From: Deltaproteobacteria bacterium
GTDB taxonomy: Bacteria; Desulfobacterota; Desulfarculia; Adiutricales; Adiutricaceae
Reading direction: 5' to 3'
Assembly (NCBI GenBank): GCA_031288745.1
Contig: JAITQT010000236.1
Coordinates: 1 to 10,501 of the forward strand
DNA length: 10,501 nt
Position 1 is the first letter of the stretch, and each line of letters opens with the position of its first letter. The notes beneath the pieces were generated by a model. That model searched no databases. It was not told the origin of the DNA and worked only from the letters and a program-made list of their open reading frames with translations. Positions 8,001 through 10,501 of the stretch are shown here, piece by piece. The translations under genes and the position numbers were made by a program.

Positions 8001-9469
8001 ATAAGCCCCAGGCCCTCCCGGAACTTAAAGCGGAAGAGATTTCTATCGACCAACTGGCCCCGTACGTTAAAGAACTTCATAGCCTGATAAAAGAATGCGA
8101 CAAGAGCGATAATAAAACTGACTTATCTTACCAACTTGAGACTCTAAAATTTCTAACCGAGCGCCTTAGCCGCTGGGCCAAGGCCAACGACTATCTAGAC
8201 GAAAAGGGCCTATTTAAAGATAGTGCGGCAAAAGATGACAGAGTGAAAGAGCTGAGTAGGCTTTGGGTCCTGGCCCAAGAAACTCTAGTCACTGGAAATC
8301 GGGTGGTGGTTGAATACGATCTTAAGACCCCCGAGGAACTAGAGCGCTTACGACGCGATTACCATCTAGCCATCCTCCACAACGGCGAATTTGTCGATTG
8401 GGACCCCTTTACTAGGCCAATCCTGACCGAAGTTACCGGCACGGCCGTTTTCGGAGACTTGGAGGAAGGTAAGACCATGTTGGAAAAGGTTGACCCCGTT
8501 ACCGGTAAGTCCTCTAAGGTGGTCACCGAGTCAAAGGAAGCTGAAAAAAGACCTTATATCAAGGTTGTCGATTCTAGCGGCAAACTGCTCAGTAATTCTA
8601 AAGGCACTGAGGCTATCTATCTACTTCCGGTTAATGCCATCCTCATGGTTGAAGATAAGGCCTTGGTTAACGCCGGGGATTCTTTGGCGAAGATACCAAG
8701 AGAGACCACTAAAACTAAGGATATCACCGGCGGTCTACCTCGCGTGGCCGAACTCTTCGAGGTTAGAAAGCCCAAAGAAGTAGCCGTCATTAGCGAAATC
8801 GATGGTATCGTCTCCTTTGGCCGCCAAAACAAAGGTAAGCGCCGCATCATAGTTACCCCGGAAGTGGGCGATCCTAAAGAATACCTAATTCCCAAAGGAA
8901 AGCACGTCACCGTTCACGAAGGGGATTTTATCAAGGCCGGCGAAGCCTTGATGGACGGTGCCGCCAACCCCCACGACATCCTCTCTATCAGAGGAGTTAA
9001 GGATCTAGCGAAGTATTTGGTGGACGAGGTCCAGCAGGTCTACCGCCTCCAGGGCGTTAAGATAAACGATAAGCACATCGAAGTCATCGTTAGGCAAATG
9101 CTGCGTAAAGTTAGGGTTAAAGACGCTGGAGACACCGAGCTGTTGGTCGGCGAGAGCGTTGATCGCTTAAAGTTTGAAGAGATAAACTCAACCGTCATAG
9201 CCGAGGGTAAAGAGCCGGCCACGGCCGAGCCTTTGCTTCAAGGTATCACCAAGGCCTCTTTGTCCACCGAAAGCTTTATCTCCGCCGCCAGCTTCCAAGA
9301 GACGACCAAGGTCTTAACTGAAGCGGCCGTGGCTGGTAAAGTGGACTACCTAGCCGGTCTTAAAGAAAACGTCATCATGGGTCGGCTTATTCCGGCTGGC
9401 ACTGGCCTGTTAAAGTACCTAAGCCAATTTAACAAAAAGCAAGCTGCCGAAAACCCTATTAGCAACTAA
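5006..9469 (+). CDS. rpoC: DNA-directed RNA polymerase subunit beta'
   Basis: Catalytic beta' subunit of RNA polymerase, holding the active-site magnesium. The protein has 1487 residues (E. coli 1407). Landmarks in order are the N-terminal zinc ribbon C70, C72, C85 and C88, and the active-site NADFDGD at 459-465 with D461, D463 and D465. Next come the bridge helix around HGARKG (765-770) and the second zinc site C802, C876, C883 and C886. The trigger loop starts at GEPGTQLTMRTFHIGG with M920, R921 and H924, and resumes near KDITGGLPRV (1238-1247). The C-terminal part carries the conserved 'GVKINDKHIEVIVRQMLRK' and 'ITKASLSTESFISAASFQ' blocks. Between the two trigger-loop halves lies an SI3-type insertion that is net about 118 residues longer than in E. 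coli. Most of the extra sequence is at about residues 994-1127. The tail after 'LIPAGTG' is shorter than in E. coli. The gene is intact and probably co-transcribed with rpoB. Confidence 0.98.
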   Translation: MEDIMSYFTKPKDPLSFNRVRIALASPEKIRQWSKGEVKKPETINYRTFKPERDGLFCAKIFGPTKDYECNCGKYKRMKHRGVICEKCGVEVIQAKVRRERMGHIELASPVAHIWFLKSLPSKIGNYLDITLKDMEKVLYFEAYLVIEPKGSGYNPGQVITEEAYRAAMDEHGSDGFEAGIGAEAVQRMIRSIDSHILSSTLRRELETTSSEAKRKKLVKRLRVVEAFRDSGNDPSWMIMDVIPVLPPDLRPLVPLEGGRFATSDLNDLYRRVINRNNRLKRLMELGAPEIIIKNEKRMLQEAVDVLFDNGRRGKTITGPNKRPLKSLSDMLKGKQGRFRQNLLGKRVDYSGRSVIVIGPDLRLHQCGLPKKMALELFKPFIYHQLEKKGLISTIKAAKKLVEKETSEVWDTLSEVVREYPILLNRAPTLHRLGIQAFEPILIEGKAIQLHPLVCAAYNADFDGDQMAVHVPLSIESQIEARVLMMSTNNILSPANGEPVIVPSQDIVLGLYYMTKDRPGALGEGRLFSGIDEVRMAYDAEALALQAKIKVRINGNREETTCGRVLLFEIMPQKITFEAVNRVMKKNELRNLIAYCYRVCGTKETVILTDRLKDFGYKFATKAGISLCISNMIIPGNKNQIISTAQAEIDAVEDQYKDGLITEGEKYNKVVDIWTRASDEVAAEMMREIQVTKLDGLPKEVQGAPGFNPIFMMADSGARGSKDQMRQLAGMRGLMAKPTGEIIEQPITANFREGLTVLQYFVSTHGARKGLADTALKTANSGYLTRRLVDVAQDSIILEKDCGSLDGIEIEALREAGEIIQPLSERILGRTALFDIISPIDNTVLVAAGEEIGEDECVAIEKSGLTHVLIRSVLTCRAMRGVCAKCYGRDLAHGKLVEIGESIGIIAAQSIGEPGTQLTMRTFHIGGTASRRAERHVISTEIKGSIEFSPDVRLVRAANDELVVMSRKGELIIRDDKGLAREKHELIYGAHVKLEPIENKPQALPELKAEEISIDQLAPYVKELHSLIKECDKSDNKTDLSYQLETLKFLTERLSRWAKANDYLDEKGLFKDSAAKDDRVKELSRLWVLAQETLVTGNRVVVEYDLKTPEELERLRRDYHLAILHNGEFVDWDPFTRPILTEVTGTAVFGDLEEGKTMLEKVDPVTGKSSKVVTESKEAEKRPYIKVVDSSGKLLSNSKGTEAIYLLPVNAILMVEDKALVNAGDSLAKIPRETTKTKDITGGLPRVAELFEVRKPKEVAVISEIDGIVSFGRQNKGKRRIIVTPEVGDPKEYLIPKGKHVTVHEGDFIKAGEALMDGAANPHDILSIRGVKDLAKYLVDEVQQVYRLQGVKINDKHIEVIVRQMLRKVRVKDAGDTELLVGESVDRLKFEEINSTVIAEGKEPATAEPLLQGITKASLSTESFISAASFQETTKVLTEAAVAGKVDYLAGLKENVIMGRLIPAGTGLLKYLSQFNKKQAAENPISN

Positions 9470-9483
9470 TAGGCTTTAAAAAT

Positions 9484-9516
9484 GGCCGCCCTTAGCTAAA
9501 AAATAGCCGGGCGGCC
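9484..9516 (-). terminator. Hairpin after rpoC, terminator-like on the minus strand
   Basis: GGCCGCCC (9484-9491) pairs perfectly with GGGCGGCC (9509-9516). An inner GCTA/TAGC stem (9495-9498 with 9504-9507) closes an AAAAA loop. On the plus strand it is followed by TAGGGGCTG, with no T-run. Read on the minus strand, the stem is followed by ATTTTT, which makes it a modest intrinsic terminator for leftward transcription coming from the transposase remnant. It may still protect or define the rpoC mRNA 3' end, 14 bases past the stop codon. Confidence 0.55.
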
Positions 9517-9565
9517 TAGGGGCTGAAACTTAGGATATGTCTAACGTCTCAAATTTTTTTATCTA

Positions 9566-9581
9566 AAGCGCCGTAAAACTC
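9566..9581 (+). repeat. 16-bp direct repeat, copy 2
   Basis: AAGCGCCGTAAAACTC is identical to 127-142. Here the sequence after the repeat does not form the hairpin seen with copy 1. It lies between the rpoC hairpin and the end of the transposase remnant, so it could mark an old element boundary. Confidence 0.7.
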
Positions 9582-9604
9582 AATCAAATCTAGGATATAA
9601 GACT

Positions 9605-9620
9605 GATTCAGGTTTGAATC
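9605..9620. repeat. Small inverted repeat near the transposase remnant end
   Basis: GATTCA (9605-9610) and TGAATC (9615-9620) are perfect complements around a GGTT loop, 6 bases beyond the minus-strand stop of the transposase remnant. It could be a weak stem at the 3' end of that gene or part of an IS end. It is too short to decide. Confidence 0.3.
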
Positions 9621-9626
9621 TTGTTT

Positions 9627-10035
9627 TCATTCCTCAATTCTATGATTTTCCTTTATACCCTTTTTCTTCATAAACTTACGAAGCTTGACTCCAAGCTCGG
9701 AAACGATTATGAGAGCTATGAATGCGCAGAAGATTTTGCCCTCTGTTGTGTTGGTAAAGTGCGTTCGCATCTTCTTCATAGAGATATAATTTTTAACTTC
9801 AGTCAAACGACTTCTCTATAACGTCTTTAGCCCGGTACTTAGCCAAAACCTCTAAGCTGCTCAGAGGCGTGTTGGTCAAAAGACAGAAAAAACCGCAGTA
9901 ACGCGACGCCAGCTCAATCTTATCGTAGTTGAAACTGCCGTCGGGGGCAAGCCGAATAGAAAAGTAATTACCGAAGGTTTTTACCTCTCCCGGCATCAGC
10001 CGTTTTAACTGTTGTTGCTTGGCCTCTGCGTCAAT
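9627..10035 (-). pseudogene. IS4-superfamily (IS1634-like) transposase, C-terminal remnant, frameshifted
   Basis: The remnant reads from about 10035 leftward. The first frame runs through 'YCGFFCLLTN' and 'LAKYRAKDVIEKSFD' to a TGA at 9799-9801. Skipping one base (9801) restores a second frame of 57 codons (9800 to the stop at 9627-9629) beginning 'EVKNYISMKKMRTH' and containing 'TTEGKIFCAFIALI'. Joined, the frames give Y-(2)-K-(3)-E-(6)-K, the C-terminal signature of IS4-superfamily DDE transposases, including the catalytic Glu. The two catalytic Asp residues and the whole N-terminal half are missing. The right end abuts a TnpB remnant at an in-frame TGA (10036-10038). The C-terminus after 'KFMKKKG' looks early-terminated, possibly by a second indel. 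The gene is non-functional. Family level is confident; the IS1634 subgroup is less so. Confidence 0.8.
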
Positions 10036-10216
10036 TCACGATTCCTTTAGGTTTGCTGATTCCAAGCAATTTCAAATCAATAAGACCAACAATCGTGTTA
10101 AACTACCAAAATTTGGTTGGCTCCACTATCATAAACAACGGTCAATTAAAGGGAGTCAAAAAAATATTACTATCTCAATAGAAGCCTACGGCTTCTTTTT
10201 TTTCGGTCTAAACTAA
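10034..10216 (+). pseudogene. TnpB (IS605 OrfB) internal remnant
   Basis: The plus-strand frame 'HDSFRFADSKQFQINKTNN' followed by 'RVKLPKFGWLHYHKQRSIKG' and 'SQKNITISIEAYG' matches the TnpB segment before the RuvC core, where the pattern 'lPKlGWvry...I.G..kNvTvS' is typical. Only about 60 residues remain of a protein of roughly 350-400. The N-terminal part, all RuvC catalytic acidic residues and the zinc ribbon are absent. The frame can be opened from a TTG at 10019, but residues before 'HDSF' do not look like TnpB, so the homology starts at the junction with the minus-strand transposase remnant. It ends in a Phe-rich stretch and a stop at 10214-10216. TnpB normally acts as an RNA-guided nuclease of IS200/IS605 elements; this fragment cannot. 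Confidence 0.75.
10181..10203 (+). terminator. Intrinsic terminator-like hairpin inside the TnpB remnant
   Basis: GAAGCC (10181-10186), TAC loop, GGCTTC (10190-10195), then eight T residues (10196-10203). This is a textbook rho-independent terminator shape for plus-strand transcription. It overlaps the last codons of the TnpB remnant, so it may have formed by drift in a dead gene. No functional gene directly upstream on this strand needs it, other than read-through from rpoC. Confidence 0.6.
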
Positions 10217-10501
10217 GTAAGCTTACACTAGCGCTTTCGTGTAAATATGAAGCGGCTATTAAGAAAGCGAAAGAAGCTCATAAGACGCTCAATAAAAAGG
10301 GTAAACCTAATGTTTGTGCTGGAAGTCTTTGTTCAAACATAGACGGTTAAATGTTGTTTATGCTGGATGAATTTGTCCAAATAGAGACGGTTTATTTGTC
10401 CAAAGCTAGCCAATAAACTTGTCCAGCGATAGGTTGAATCTTCTGCACAATGCTGTTTTGACCTCACTACGCATGATTACTATTTCCACAAAATAAGTGG
10501 A
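10217..10501. other. Right-hand region without a supported gene
   Basis: No complete gene is seen. One plus-strand frame (about 10219 to a stop at 10348-10350) reads 'KYEAAIKKAKEAHKTLNKKG' and looks protein-like, but it has no start codon and I do not recognise it. It may be another gene fragment. The second half holds the TTGTCCAAA-type repeat cluster. A short inverted repeat TCCAC/GTGGA (10485-10489 with 10497-10501) runs to the window edge, so what follows cannot be seen. Confidence 0.4.
10329..10428 (+). repeat. Cluster of short TTGTCCAAA-like direct repeats
   Basis: Two imperfect 26-base copies lie at 10329-10354 and 10373-10398 (20 of 26 positions equal, sharing AGACGGTT), with starts 44 bases apart. 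Two shorter occurrences follow: TTGTCCAAAG at 10396-10405 and TTGTCCAGCG at 10419-10428. Several spaced copies of a TGTCC-type motif resemble the multiple transposase-binding repeats near the ends of IS21-family elements. No istA or istB gene is in view, so this could be a solo end or the edge of an element lying to the right. Confidence 0.4.

Noticed and set aside
7985..8401. The RpoC extra segment being a small intein
   Set aside because: No Cys or Ser splice start with the usual blocks, and the 'HN' near its end is followed by Gly rather than Cys, Ser or Thr.
10219..10350. Lys/Ala-rich frame containing 'KKAKEAHKTLNKKGK'
   Set aside because: It has no start codon and no recognised family; mentioned within the right-hand region but not called as a gene.
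10329..10428. CRISPR array
   Set aside because: The repeats are imperfect, few and irregularly spaced, and no cas genes are present.

Overview
The window carries the two large RNA polymerase genes rpoB (beta, 544-4767) and rpoC (beta', 5006-9469), both intact on the plus strand. They are followed by about 1 kb of decayed mobile-element DNA. Both proteins look deltaproteobacterial (Desulfobacterota-like) in their overall sequence. That placement rests on recognising family wording, not on a computed tree. The AT-rich non-coding DNA and the transposase remnants would fit an IS-rich, possibly host-associated genome, but that is inference.

Layout. Positions 1-543 hold no gene I can support. They contain an AT palindrome, a hairpin resembling an IS200/IS605 right end (about 127-159), a longer inverted repeat and a tandem 15-bp repeat that runs into the rpoB ribosome binding site. 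rplL, the usual upstream neighbour, is not present. rpoB and rpoC are separated by 238 bp, with possible RNA structure just before the rpoC ribosome binding site. After rpoC comes a strong hairpin whose T-tract lies on the minus-strand side. Next is a frameshifted C-terminal remnant of an IS4-superfamily (IS1634-like) transposase on the minus strand, then a TnpB (IS605 OrfB) remnant on the plus strand. The two remnants abut at about 10035, each lacking its 5' half. The last 285 bp contain a cluster of short TTGTCCAAA-type repeats that may be an IS end.

Function. RpoB and RpoC form the catalytic core of RNA polymerase with RpoA and RpoZ. All catalytic and zinc-binding residues I checked are present, and the rifampicin-pocket residues are of the sensitive type. 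The most unusual coding feature is an expansion of roughly 118 residues in the RpoC trigger-loop insertion (SI3 position), mostly charged and probably helical, at about residues 994-1127. No new defence, metabolic or other multi-gene system is visible. The points worth checking are this RpoC expansion, the possible RNA switch at the rpoC start, and the shared 16-bp repeat that flanks the rpoBC pair.
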